Of a stretch of DNA of 64,000 bases, positions 44,731 to 53,215 are shown in pieces. Numbering within the stretch: position 1 is the first letter of the stretch; every line of letters starts with the position of its first letter. A program made the translations under genes and the position numbers. The notes below the pieces were generated by a model, which saw only the letters and a program-made list of their open reading frames with translations, was not told the origin of the DNA and did no database searches. The stretch comes from Niallia nealsonii (GTDB lineage Bacteria > Bacillota > Bacilli > Bacillales > Cytobacillaceae): NCBI RefSeq assembly GCF_002835805.1, contig NZ_PISE01000047.1, positions 1 through 64,000 on the forward strand, written 5' to 3'.

Positions 44731-45279
44731 TTATTTTGCTTCAATCAGCCCGTACTTGCCGTCTTTTCTTTTATAGACAATATTAGTAGAATTTGTTTCG
44801 GCATCTGTATAAATGAAGAAGCTATGTCCTAATAAATCCATTTGCAGAATAGCTTCTTCACTATCCATTGGCTTTAGATCAAATCGTTTTTGACGAACTA
44901 TTTCTAATTCATCCTCTTCTACTTCAGTAGCAGCCGCACTTTCAAAAGATCCAAAAAACTCATTTGCACTGCCTTTTTCGCGGAATTTGCGGTTAACTTT
45001 TGTTTTGTGTTTTCTAATTTGCCGTTCTAATTTATCTGTTATCAAATCAATGGCAGCATACATATCGACATGATCTTCCTCGGCACGCAGCACCAATTGA
45101 CTCATTGGAATAGTCACTTCTACTTTTGCCGTTTTATCGTTATATGTTTTTAAATTGACATTCACATTCGCATCTGGTGATTCGGAAAAATAACGCTCCA
45201 ATTTCGTAATTTTTTTCTCTACGTATTCTCGTATAGCTGGAGTTACCTCAATGTTTTCTCCTCTTATGTTGAAATGCAT
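44731..45279 (-). CDS. hpf: Long-form ribosome hibernation promoting factor (HPF/YvyD)
   Basis: A 182-residue protein that binds 30S and dimerises 70S ribosomes into inactive 100S particles in stationary phase. The N-terminal S30AE domain (about residues 1-100) starts MHFNIRGENIEVTPAIREYV. A linker follows, then the C-terminal dimerisation domain (about 125-182) with the ending IVYKRKDGKYGLIEAK. AAGGAGGAG lies 8 bases before the ATG. Confidence 0.95.
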   Translation of the reverse strand: MHFNIRGENIEVTPAIREYVEKKITKLERYFSESPDANVNVNLKTYNDKTAKVEVTIPMSQLVLRAEEDHVDMYAAIDLITDKLERQIRKHKTKVNRKFREKGSANEFFGSFESAAATEVEEDELEIVRQKRFDLKPMDSEEAILQMDLLGHSFFIYTDAETNSTNIVYKRKDGKYGLIEAK

Positions 45280-45530
45280 AAGTTACTCCTCCTTTATAAT
45301 TTCCAGTGCAAGTCTATTTTCCCTAAAGAGCAACTAGAATATTCTTTATGAGAACAATTTTGACTATACCTTATACTTCTAGTCTACCCTGGCAATTTCC
45401 TGCTGAAACTTTTAAAAATTTCGACAAATATGTGAACTGGTTATTTTTTTGCTTTAAAACTTGCCTGTTGATTTCCATTCTAAACTTTCACCTTTTTATT
45501 GGCATTCCTAAGACTTCTCTGTATGTGCAC

Positions 45531-45672
45531 CCGTTGATTTCCGCTTCAGGCACTTGCTTTCCGGGGGGCGAGCTTCGAGCCGCTTCGTCGCTTTGCTCCT
45601 GCAGGATCTCGTCTGTCTCGCTAATCCCCCAGGAGTCGGATAGGCGCCTCTCCAAATAATAGATGGTTTCCT
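45531..45672 (-). repeat. Decayed MITE relic
   Basis: It matches the GC-rich core of the MITE family (TTGATTTCCGCTTCAGGCAC; GCTTTCCGGGGGGCGAGC; CTCCTGCAGGATCTCGTCTG) and the ATAGATGGTTTCCTTTCC insert of the 22260 copy. The terminal GGCTG ends and target duplication are gone. It occupies the ~520-bp gap between hpf and fliT; ORFs here are spurious. Confidence 0.65.
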
Positions 45673-45772
45673 TTCCAATCAATATAGTAGCAAAATCAAC
45701 AATAAGCTTTAACATAGCTTTATTTAGAAAAGTACCACTTGAACACATATTTATAATAAAAATAAGTATAAT

Positions 45773-45800
45773 AAAAACCGCCTTATTAAAAGACGGTTTC
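45773..45800 (-). terminator. fliT terminator
   Basis: AAACCGTCTTTT and AAGGCGGTTTTTA pair with a 6-base loop just past the fliT stop. Confidence 0.8.
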
Positions 45801-45804
45801 AGAA

Positions 45805-46146
45805 TTACTTCCGTTTATCATAAAACATGCCATCTGTCTGTAGCGCTTGATAGGGATTAACATATTTTTGATTGGACGTTTTTTTTACTTTTAACTGTTT
45901 TAGTTCTTGTTGAATTGTCAGTTTTTCCTGCTGCAGAACTTCTTTTAATTCTTGATCTTGCTGCATTAAAGCCTGACCTAGTTTTTTTTCACTATCCGTT
46001 TTGGGTGGAGAAAGTAATGATAGACATGCTTGTCTTTTAGTAAAAAGTTCTTCCATTTCTTTAATAAAATCTTCTTGGTCACTTTTTTCTTTTACAAGCT
46101 CTATCAATTGTGATGTAACGGCAAACAATTGTTTATAGCTTTCCAT
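45805..46146 (-). CDS. fliT: Flagellar chaperone FliT
   Basis: A 113-residue helical, charged protein in the position of B. subtilis fliT, the export chaperone for the filament cap FliD. Sequence is weakly conserved in the family. The start overlaps the end of fliS by one base, implying coupled translation. The call rests mainly on order fliD-fliS-fliT and helical composition. Confidence 0.75.
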   Translation of the reverse strand: MESYKQLFAVTSQLIELVKEKSDQEDFIKEMEELFTKRQACLSLLSPPKTDSEKKLGQALMQQDQELKEVLQQEKLTIQQELKQLKVKKTSNQKYVNPYQALQTDGMFYDKRK

Positions 46147-46547
46147 TAAATTTGGCCGCCCCCGCCATATTGCTGCTTACGGTTTAATTGAATCGCTTCT
46201 TTCCATGTATCCCTGAATTCTGTTATAAGAGACTCTACTTCTGCAATAATGTTTTTATCATTATCAATATTGGCTTTAATCAACTGACGATTCATATAAT
46301 CGTATAGCGACATTAAGTTTTGTGAAATAGCAATATCCATATTTAATGTCACCATTAACTCTTTAATAATATTTTGTGTTTTTTGGATATTTGTATTTCT
46401 TGCACTAATATCTTTTTCATCGATTGCCTTTTTTGCCAAGTGCAAAAACTTCAGACAGCCATTATACAGCATTAATGTCAAATCACCTGGTGATGCTGTA
46501 TTAACGGAATTCTGCTGATAAGATTGATACGGATTTGTAGTAGCCAT
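46146..46547 (-). CDS. fliS: Flagellin export chaperone FliS
   Basis: A 133-residue all-helical chaperone that binds the C-terminal helix of flagellin and keeps it unfolded for export. The N-terminal NPYQSYQQNSVNTASPGDLTLMLYNGCLKFL region (residues 4-34) is diagnostic. FliS also counters FliW/CsrA regulation indirectly by titrating flagellin. Because it grips the flagellin C terminus, the duplicated hag tail found nearby bears on its client. Confidence 0.92.
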   Translation of the reverse strand: MATTNPYQSYQQNSVNTASPGDLTLMLYNGCLKFLHLAKKAIDEKDISARNTNIQKTQNIIKELMVTLNMDIAISQNLMSLYDYMNRQLIKANIDNDKNIIAEVESLITEFRDTWKEAIQLNRKQQYGGGGQI

Positions 46548-46565
46548 TTTTATTTCCCCCTTTTA

Positions 46566-48071
46566 TTAACTCATCATATTAGTCAAATAAGTAGACTGAC
46601 TGTTCGCTTTATTAATTGCTGTTTCCATCGCCGTAAATCTCGACCAATAGCGATCTTCTATCATCTCTAATTTATCTTCATAGCTAGAGATTTTACTAGT
46701 ATAATTATTCAATATTTTCCCTAAAGAAAAAGTGTTGTTTACACTCGAAGTTTTCCCTGCTTTTGCTGTAATATCAGTCATTGCTGTTTTTAAACTTGCC
46801 CTTAATCGCTGAGCAATTCCTTGTTCTGAAGGAGTTGCGCCACTTTTTTGGAATAGTTCATAGATAGCATTAGGATCTTCTGAAATAGCTGCACGTAATT
46901 TATCTTCATCTATCGTTAACTTTCCGCCATCTAAATAGTTGGAAGTTGTCGTAATGCCGATTTGCGATAATTGGCTAAAACCATTTGTACCACTAACTGC
47001 AGTACTAAAATTAGATCTCATTTTTGTTAAAACAGAGTTTAAAATGGAATCATTTTTTAATGTTCCGCTTTTCGCAAGCTTCTCCCATTTTTCAATTTCT
47101 GTTTCTTCCATGTCTTCTTTTTGTGCATCCGTTAATGGTGCATAATCGCGGTACTTTGTTTCACTTAATTTCGAACGGATTTTTTCAATGGCTGTGTTGT
47201 ACTTATCAACAAATTGTGTGATAGTATCCAAAATGCCATCTACATCAGCTGTAGAAGAAAAGGTAACAGCATCGGTTGTTACTTTTTTGGCAGTGAATTC
47301 TACTCCGTTGATTGTGAACGTGTTAGAAGGACGAGTAATGCTAAGTCCATTATAAGTAACCTCCGCATTAGTACCTTGGCTTCCAAAGCCATTAGATGCT
47401 GCTATATCACTAGTCGAATTTATTTGTAATATATCATTGAAAAACTTTTCTCCAGAACCACCATCATCAGATAAGATAATTTCTGCAGAAGTTGTAAGAT
47501 CGCCTGTATTTTTAGCAGTAATAGATAGTTTCTTGCTATTTGCATCATAAAAGGCAGTAACACCGGAGTCTTTATTAATCTTGGCAATAATACTGTCTAA
47601 TGTATCATCTGAAGTAATTTTTAATTCATAAGGTTCTGTTTGCATTACTCCATCTTTTGTAATAGCACTAATTTTTATTGTTTGTTCTTCTGTAATAGGC
47701 AATTTTGCGGATGAATCAGTAATTTTAGATGTACTTTTACTAATCATTTTAGCAGAAGTTGCTAATGAACCAATTTCTACTGATCCTGAAAAATCAATCG
47801 TAGAATTCACATTTTTCACAGAAAGTGCATCAGCATCAGACACATTAACGGTCTTTTTAATATAAGATGCCTGTTTGCTGATTCCATTAAAAATACTAGT
47901 ATCTAAGTCTAATAATAAAGAATTCATCTCGCGGTAATCGTCCCGCTGCCATTCTGTATATGTTTTCTTTTGCTCTATCTTATCTAACGGCACTCGTTCT
48001 GCTGTCATCAATTGTTCGACTAGTGAATCAATATCCATGCCGCTTGCGAGTCCGCCTATTCGTAATACCAC
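46566..48071 (-). CDS. fliD: Flagellar filament cap protein FliD
   Basis: The 501-residue HAP2 cap that folds flagellin monomers at the filament tip. N-terminal LRIGGLASGMDIDSLVEQLM and C-terminal MEDRYWSRFTAMETAINKAN-type coiled-coil region (IEDRYWSRFTAME) are characteristic, with a variable middle. The start is GTG, with GAGGTG eight bases upstream. Order flaG-fliD-fliS-fliT is conserved, though flaG is broken. Confidence 0.93.
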   Translation of the reverse strand: MVLRIGGLASGMDIDSLVEQLMTAERVPLDKIEQKKTYTEWQRDDYREMNSLLLDLDTSIFNGISKQASYIKKTVNVSDADALSVKNVNSTIDFSGSVEIGSLATSAKMISKSTSKITDSSAKLPITEEQTIKISAITKDGVMQTEPYELKITSDDTLDSIIAKINKDSGVTAFYDANSKKLSITAKNTGDLTTSAEIILSDDGGSGEKFFNDILQINSTSDIAASNGFGSQGTNAEVTYNGLSITRPSNTFTINGVEFTAKKVTTDAVTFSSTADVDGILDTITQFVDKYNTAIEKIRSKLSETKYRDYAPLTDAQKEDMEETEIEKWEKLAKSGTLKNDSILNSVLTKMRSNFSTAVSGTNGFSQLSQIGITTTSNYLDGGKLTIDEDKLRAAISEDPNAIYELFQKSGATPSEQGIAQRLRASLKTAMTDITAKAGKTSSVNNTFSLGKILNNYTSKISSYEDKLEMIEDRYWSRFTAMETAINKANSQSTYLTNMMS

Positions 48072-48088
48072 TTGGCCGTCACCTCTTT

Positions 48089-48441
48089 TTATATTTTTTC
48101 ATCCATAACGAACCCCATTAATTCTCTCATTGCTGCATATATATCCAGCATTTTTTTGGATCAAATTTCGCGGATTACTTCTTTTGTTGTATCATCAATA
48201 ATTTTTACATAGTAGTCATTTAGTTTTTCATGCATTTCAAATTTCAAAGAAGTTTGTGTTAGTTTAAACGCTTCATTCATTTCTTGAACCATATTAGTTA
48301 GCATATCTTCCTCATTTTTTCTCTAAGGAATCATAACTTGTTATCTGTGTTTCTCTCATTTCATTACTTAATATTCATTTCATTTGTGCTAATTGCTCTC
48401 GATATAGGAAAGATAGGATATATTATATTGCGCCCAATCAT
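48089..48441 (-). pseudogene. flaG: flaG (yvyC) pseudogene, multiply disrupted
   Basis: The remnant ends in FlaG-like sequence: TSLKFEMHEKLNDYYVKII, then TTKEVIREI, an in-frame TGA, then KKMLDIYAAMRELMGF. Three or more lesions are visible. A 25-codon opening segment after a perfect TAGGAGGT ribosome site (ATG 48441) ends in TAA. An A6 run (~48318) puts the next part out of frame by one base. The normal Pro codon after IREI is TGA. No single frame covers it. FlaG influences filament length in other species. Confidence 0.8.
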
Positions 48442-48878
48442 CTTACCTCCTACGACCAATTAGAATTCTACTAGTTATATCGTCCATATAAACGGAATTT
48501 AAATAATGAATATTAAAGAAAATAGATTTAAGAAAATGGAACCAGGAATTATATACCATATTTTATTTCATCTATTTTTTTAGTTCTACTAGTCCCAATT
48601 CGGAATAGAATATTCTATCTCTGATTTTTCTCCATTTTGGTTTTGAAATTATTTTTCATGGGTACTTAATCATTAAACATAAAATAAACAAAAATATTTC
48701 GACAAAAACCATCCTTATATTTGTTTTTTCGAGGTAAATCTGGGTAATAAACCATGTTAAGGCTTTCAAAATGTCGATGAATAGCTAAATTACTCTAAAT
48801 ATTTTTATTATTTTAACTCCATATTTTGATAGAATTAACATTAAATTAACGACAACAACAAATTAGAGGAGGACAACC
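48442..48878. other. Intergenic region between flaG remnant and glgC leader
   Basis: About 437 bp of A/T-rich sequence must contain the promoter of the divergent glgC unit. A TTGATA hexamer lies at ~48829. A CTCGATATAG sequence just inside the flaG remnant resembles a sigma-D -10 on the plus strand, without a good -35. No ORF was found. Confidence 0.35.
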
Positions 48879-48986
48879 ATGAAATATATTAATTTAGCGG
48901 AATTACAAGAGGAAAATGAAAAGGTTTTCGAAAATGAAGAGGAACATGAATATTACTATAAGCTGTGGGAAGACGACAGATTGTAG
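48879..48986 (+). CDS. 35-residue acidic leader ORF upstream of glgC
   Basis: The frame reads MKYINLAELQEENEKVFENE and ends in YYYKLWEDDRL. It is strongly acidic (ten Glu, two Asp), and AGAGGAGG lies 6 bases before the ATG, as strong a ribosome site as any here. It ends 87 bp before the glgC start, on the same strand, with no terminator between. It may be a small protein or a translated leader. No family recognised. Confidence 0.55.
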   Translation: MKYINLAELQEENEKVFENEEEHEYYYKLWEDDRL

Positions 48987-49073
48987 ATAAATAGACGCAA
49001 ACACCAACAGAGGGTTTACTGCCCGTAAAAGGGATCAATAATATCGAAAGAGCACACACAGGAGGGAATATTT

Positions 49074-50237
49074 TTGAAGAAACAATGTATTGCAATGCTT
49101 TTAGCTGGCGGAAGAGGAACAAGATTAAAAAAATTAACAGAACAATTAGCAAAACCTGCAGTACCCTTTGGTGGTAAATACCGCATCATCGATTTTACAT
49201 TAAGCAATTGCCGTAATTCAGGCATCGATACTGTTGGTGTATTAACACAATATCAACCTCATATTCTCCAAAATTATATTGGCGACGGAAAAGAATGGGA
49301 TCTAAATAGACGCGATGGTGGATTAAGCATTCTTCCTCCATACCAATGCAACGACAAAGATCATTGGTACGAAGGCACAGCACATGCAATCTATCAAAAT
49401 GCTCCTCTAATTGAGCAATATAATCCAGAATACATACTGGTTATTTCCGGTGATCATATCTATAAAATGGACTACAATAAAATGCTTGATCAGCATATCG
49501 CAACAGGCGCAGATGCTACGATTTCCGTAACAGAAGTTCCTTGGGATGAAGCTAGTCGATTTGGCATTATGAATACGGATGAAGAAACAAATCGCATTGT
49601 AGATTTTGAAGAAAAACCAAAAAATCCACGCTCTAACTTAGCTTCTATGGGTGTTTACATCTTTAAATGGAGTACATTAAAAAGCTATTTAGAGAGCGAA
49701 GAACAAAATGAATTGTCTTCCAAAGATTTCGGCAAAGACATTATTCCTGCGATGCTATTCGATAATAAGAAGTTATTCTCCTATGAATTCCAAGGCTATT
49801 GGAAAGACGTAGGTACAATCAGCAGCTTCTGGGAAGCAAATATGGACTTGCTTAACAAAGACACAAATATTTTCCTAAACGACAAGGATTGGAATATCTA
49901 CACAGCAGAACAAACACACCCACCACAATATTTGGACGAAGACGCACAAGTCAAACGCTCCCAAATCAGTGAAGGATGCGAAGTGTACGGAACAGTAGAA
50001 AACTCCATCCTCTTCACAAACGTAAAAGTCGGCAAAGGATCTGTTATTAGAAACTCAGTGGTCTTACCAGGTGCAGTGATCGGCGAAAATGTCATCATCG
50101 AAAATGCAGTAGTCGCATCCGATGTAAAAATCGCAGACGATGTTGTAGTAGTCAGCACTACCGATGATATTGCATTAGTTGGCGAGAATATGGTGAAAAA
50201 AGAAAAAGCCAGCGCTGGTTTGTCTAGGGTGATATGA
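49074..50237 (+). CDS. glgC: Glucose-1-phosphate adenylyltransferase (GlgC)
   Basis: A 387-residue enzyme making ADP-glucose, the glycogen precursor. The nucleotidyltransferase domain shows [35 protein letters not shown] and a GEPK-like [16 protein letters not shown]-terminal left-handed beta helix follows (hexapeptides around residues 300-370). The TTG start has AGGAGGG upstream. No glgB, glgD, glgA or glgP accompanies it. It is inserted on the opposite strand within the flagellar cluster between flaG and hag, so it is an orphan or relocated gene. Confidence 0.93.
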   Translation: MKKQCIAMLLAGGRGTRLKKLTEQLAKPAVPFGGKYRIIDFTLSNCRNSGIDTVGVLTQYQPHILQNYIGDGKEWDLNRRDGGLSILPPYQCNDKDHWYEGTAHAIYQNAPLIEQYNPEYILVISGDHIYKMDYNKMLDQHIATGADATISVTEVPWDEASRFGIMNTDEETNRIVDFEEKPKNPRSNLASMGVYIFKWSTLKSYLESEEQNELSSKDFGKDIIPAMLFDNKKLFSYEFQGYWKDVGTISSFWEANMDLLNKDTNIFLNDKDWNIYTAEQTHPPQYLDEDAQVKRSQISEGCEVYGTVENSILFTNVKVGKGSVIRNSVVLPGAVIGENVIIENAVVASDVKIADDVVVVSTTDDIALVGENMVKKEKASAGLSRVI

Positions 50238-50263
50238 CTGTCGAGGTTTAAGAGATGATTATA

Positions 50264-50303
50264 AGAAAACAAGAACATGCTTTTTAAAAAGCTCGTTCTT
50301 GTT
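50264..50303 (+). terminator. glgC terminator
   Basis: AAAACAAGAAC and GTTCTTGTTTTTT pair, with inner CTTTTTAAAAAG pairing. Confidence 0.85.
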
Positions 50304-50318
50304 TTTTATTTGTACAAA

Positions 50319-50346
50319 AAAAGATACCAGCAAAATGCTGATACCC
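50319..50346 (-). terminator. Terminator of the hag-intron transcript
   Basis: GGTATCAGCA and TGCTGGTATC pair around TTT and are followed by TTTTTTT on the minus strand, 17 bases past the stop codon of the second flagellin tail. No terminator lies between the main hag stop and the intron, so the hag mRNA should run through the intron and the second tail. Confidence 0.85.
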
Positions 50347-50362
50347 TTTTTGCAACCATCTA

Positions 50363-50407
50363 TTAACGTAATAATTGAAGTACGCCTTGTGGTTGTTGGT
50401 TCGCTTG
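50363..50407 (-). other. hag: Second flagellin C-terminal exon ([14 protein letters not shown]-stop)
   Basis: Fifteen codons on the minus strand encode [14 protein letters not shown] and a stop, almost the same as the end of the main hag ORF ([14 protein letters not shown]). Twelve of 14 residues agree, yet eight of those twelve use different synonymous codons. It directly follows the base expected to be the intron's terminal G (50408). It has no start codon or ribosome site, so it can be translated only after splicing. It is read here as the 3' exon. Confidence 0.8.
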
Positions 50408-50739
50408 CTTTGCGACTATGTCTTTCGATCATAGAATAGACTATATCTTCATCCTAAATTTATTAGGAGCTGGGCACTTCGAACAAATTTTATTGCCCTA
50501 CGAGATTCATAGTCATAGCGTTTGCCTTAGACCGTATTCCCTAGTCGTTGAACCTTCTCCAGAGTTTCCTCACAGGAGCTTGGCTGCTGATTATCCATTG
50601 TAATATATCCATCATTGTCAAACCTTTACGCCTACCGTTTCCAGTTTCGCTTTGGTTGATGAAGCTTTAGGAAGTCCCAGCAATTCACCCAGTTATACTC
50701 TTACTCGTTGCCAAGTAAGACGCCCTCTTTCAATTATCG
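50408..50739 (-). ncRNA. Group I intron (ORF-less, IA-like) at the 3' end of hag
   Basis: The conserved core is readable on the minus strand. P element: AATTGCTGGGAC; Q: AATCAGCAGCC (GCTG/CAGC = P4). R: GGTTCAACGACTAGG, with the guanosine site; S: GAAGATATAGTC (GACTA/TAGTC = P7). P2 is CTTACTTGGCAACGAGTAAG. P9 is CTATG...CATAG near the 3' end, followed by CGCAAAG, whose last G is the likely omega-G (50408). The 5' splice site is uncertain. A cut after CTTCTT (50740) gives a U-G pair with GAGGG before P2 and an in-frame product. No endonuclease ORF is present. Confidence 0.9.
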
Positions 50740-52389
50740 AAGAAGTTGTAAAACTCCTTGCGGCAATTGATTTGATTGAGCCAACATTGCTTGTGCTGCT
50801 TGACCAAGAATTGAATTTTTAGTTTGATTCATCATCTCTTTTGCCATGTCAACGTCACGAACACGTGATTCTGCAGCTGTTAAGTTTTCAGAAGACGTTC
50901 CTAAGTTATTAATTGTGTGTTCTAAACGATTTTGGAATGCACCAAGATTAGAACGTTGTGTAGATACTTTTTCAAGTGCATCATTGATCTTAGTAATTGC
51001 ATCTTGAGCACCTGATTTAGTTGATAAATCAATATCTTTAATTCCTAAAGCATCAGTACGCATATCTTCAATTGTTACTTTCATTGTTTGCGTTTGGTTA
51101 GCTCCAATTTGGAAGTCCACTCCGCCGCCTTGAGTTGCACTATTTTGTTTAGCTAAGCCTAATAATTGAGCAGCTTCACTGTTATCAAATTTAATACTAC
51201 TTGTAGCTTTTTCTGAGCCACTTTCGACTACCAAGGCACCATCTTTTACTGACACAGAAACTTTATCAAGTGCCTTGTCAGTTGACACAGTACCATTGTA
51301 TGCAGTGATTTTATCATTGATGTCCTTTGCTAAGTCTGTCGCTAATTGATCCATTGTATCCGAACCAGTTCCATAGCCACTTTTCGCTCCAACAGTAGCC
51401 AAAGCAACTTCAATCTCAGTTCCATCAACTGTTAAGTTAATTTTGTCAGTAGCACCAATTGCGTTAACTGCCGCAGCTCCTGCTACACTAAATACACCTT
51501 CACTACCTTTTGCTGAAACTGTATCAGTACCATCATCTGCATCTGTTACACCTAAAGACTTAGATGCAGCATTAGAAATAATATCTACAGTAGAAGTTTC
51601 TCCTACTGACCCTGATTTAATGCTAATACTTCCATTTGTGTCAGCACTAGCAGTTACTGAAACATTCGCAATACTAGTTTCATTTGCTTTATTGTAATCA
51701 GCAATTGCTTTATTGATATCTTCTTGCAACTTAGCAGCATAATCTTTGCTATTAACGTCAGTACTGTCATCAAATGCAGCATATGTGTCTCCATCCAATG
51801 CTACATCAATATTTGCTCCGTCAATTTTAAGATTAAGAGTTGTCGCACCTGAAGCAGTTATATCTCCTGTTGCTAATGTAGAAACGCTAGTAGCAGTTGC
51901 TGCTGTTTCTTTTCCAAGCGCCGAGCTAATAACTGCTGCATTATCTGCACCTGCTAGTTTTTTTGCCCCAATAGAACCATCAATAAGTTTCTTTGTATTG
52001 AACTCAGTAGTATTACCAATACGATCGATTTCATCCTTCAACTGAGAAATTTCAGTTTGGATCGAGGTACGATCCTCATCCGTATTAGTATCATTCGAAG
52101 ATTGAACACCTAGTTCACGCATACGTTGAAGAATATCTTGTGTTTCACTTAATGCACCTTCAGCAGTTTGAATCATAGAGATACCATCTTGCGCATTAGC
52201 TGATGCTTGATCTAAACCACGAATTTGTGAACGCATTTTTTCAGAAATTGCAAGACCTGCTGCATCGTCAGCTGCGCTGTTTATGCGAAGACCTGAAGAT
52301 AATTTTTCCATTGATTTGCTTTGCGCTGCGTTTGCACTGCTTAATTTGTTATAAGTGTTAAGAGCAGCAATATTATGATTAATTCTCAT
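50734..52389 (-). CDS. hag: Flagellin (Hag)
   Basis: The 551-residue filament subunit, secreted by the flagellar export system. The conserved D0/D1 N terminus ([40 protein letters not shown]) and C terminus ([39 protein letters not shown]) flank a long variable domain (about 180-450). AAGGAGG stands 9 bases before the ATG, overlapping a CsrA site. A sigma-D promoter lies ~100 bp upstream. The ORF ends at TAA 50736-50734, inside or at the border of a group I intron; a second C-terminal coding segment follows, so two protein ends may be produced. Confidence 0.95.
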   Translation of the reverse strand: MRINHNIAALNTYNKLSSANAAQSKSMEKLSSGLRINSAADDAAGLAISEKMRSQIRGLDQASANAQDGISMIQTAEGALSETQDILQRMRELGVQSSNDTNTDEDRTSIQTEISQLKDEIDRIGNTTEFNTKKLIDGSIGAKKLAGADNAAVISSALGKETAATATSVSTLATGDITASGATTLNLKIDGANIDVALDGDTYAAFDDSTDVNSKDYAAKLQEDINKAIADYNKANETSIANVSVTASADTNGSISIKSGSVGETSTVDIISNAASKSLGVTDADDGTDTVSAKGSEGVFSVAGAAAVNAIGATDKINLTVDGTEIEVALATVGAKSGYGTGSDTMDQLATDLAKDINDKITAYNGTVSTDKALDKVSVSVKDGALVVESGSEKATSSIKFDNSEAAQLLGLAKQNSATQGGGVDFQIGANQTQTMKVTIEDMRTDALGIKDIDLSTKSGAQDAITKINDALEKVSTQRSNLGAFQNRLEHTINNLGTSSENLTAAESRVRDVDMAKEMMNQTKNSILGQAAQAMLAQSNQLPQGVLQLLR

Positions 52390-52395
52390 TTTAAA

Positions 52396-52432
52396 TTTCC
52401 TCCTTGAAGTTGTTGTTCACATCCTTGTGAAC
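52396..52432 (-). promoter_or_regulatory. CsrA-binding leader of hag (two sites)
   Basis: Site 1 is the hairpin GTTCACAAGGATGTGAAC (52415-52432), with AAGGA exposed in the loop, matching the CsrA consensus RUACARGGAUGU almost exactly. Site 2 is the Shine-Dalgarno itself, CAAGGAGGAAA (~52396-52405). CsrA bound to both blocks ribosome entry until FliW, freed from flagellin, removes it. Confidence 0.85.
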
Positions 52433-52486
52433 GTTAAATTAGTAGGAGTTAAGGAAGGTCGGCCGCCCTCCCTCTCTCTACTTTCT

Positions 52487-52512
52487 ATATCGACTTCAAG
52501 AGAATAAGTTTA
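52487..52512 (-). promoter_or_regulatory. Sigma-D promoter of hag
   Basis: On the minus strand TAAA (52512-52509), 14 bases, then GTCGATAT (52494-52487), close to the sigma-D consensus TAAA-N15-GCCGATAT. The leader of ~95 nt contains the CsrA hairpin. Confidence 0.85.
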
Positions 52513-52522
52513 AGAGATTTTA

Positions 52523-52750
52523 TTATTTTTTTTCATTTTTTTTGAATAAATTTAGGAATGCTGAAATGTCTACAGATGCTTTTCTGTTTTCTTGTATAAT
52601 TTGCTCATAAACTTCTTTACGGAATATTTCAACATCCTTTGGTGCAGAAATGCCGATTTTTACTTGGTCTCCTTTTGATGCAATTACTGTTATTTCTATA
52701 TCTTCGCCAATTTTAATTACCTCGCCGTTTTTTCGTGATAGAACTAGCAT
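52523..52750 (-). CDS. csrA: Translational regulator CsrA
   Basis: A 75-residue RNA-binding dimer that blocks hag translation. It begins MLVLSRKNGEVIKIGEDIEI and keeps the RNA-binding C-terminal beta strand and helix (GISAPKDVEIFRKEVYEQI). It starts four bases after the fliW stop, so the antagonist pair is made together. The target hairpin in the hag leader is ~100 bp downstream. Confidence 0.95.
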   Translation of the reverse strand: MLVLSRKNGEVIKIGEDIEITVIASKGDQVKIGISAPKDVEIFRKEVYEQIIQENRKASVDISAFLNLFKKNEKK

Positions 52751-52754
52751 CTTA

Positions 52755-53201
52755 TCACCCTTTCACCACAGATTTTTTGTTAGGAAATAAAGGATGCTTT
52801 GTTGTATAGTCAGATTGATTTAAAATCACTTGTTTTGCGAGATTTTTTTGTTGGTTGATAATAATTGGTGCCTGCAGATTTGCAGTTGTTTCTTCAAATG
52901 GTTCTTGCACTGTTAAAATGGCAAATACAATAACATCTGTTTCAGAGGCCAACTCCAATTGATCGGCTACATTTTCTTCTAAATTAAAATCATAGTTTGG
53001 ACAAAATAAAAATGGATTAGAGATGACAAATGCAAGTTGTTCATTTTGAATAGACTGGAGCGCAAAAAAACTTCCTTCCTCATCCAATGGCAGTACAATA
53101 AATTTATCTTCATCAGGAAAACCTGGTATTGGTTTAACAAAGGCTACTATTTCTTTTTCTTTTATATCTTTTTCACCATGATATTTTGTATTAATTTTCA
53201 C
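52755..53201 (-). CDS. fliW: Flagellar assembly factor FliW
   Basis: A 148-residue beta-rich protein that binds CsrA allosterically or flagellin, coupling flagellin level to its translation. Family motifs: FVKPIPGFPDEDKFIVLPLD, then FFALQSIQNEQLAFVISNPFLF (positions ~46-67). It lies directly upstream of csrA and downstream of yviE. Confidence 0.93.
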   Translation of the reverse strand: MKINTKYHGEKDIKEKEIVAFVKPIPGFPDEDKFIVLPLDEEGSFFALQSIQNEQLAFVISNPFLFCPNYDFNLEENVADQLELASETDVIVFAILTVQEPFEETTANLQAPIIINQQKNLAKQVILNQSDYTTKHPLFPNKKSVVKG

Positions 53202-53215
53202 TATCTATCAGTCCT

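Noticed and set aside
45488-45748. 86-codon minus-strand ORF
   Set aside because: It covers the MITE relic at 45.5 kb and has no ribosome site.
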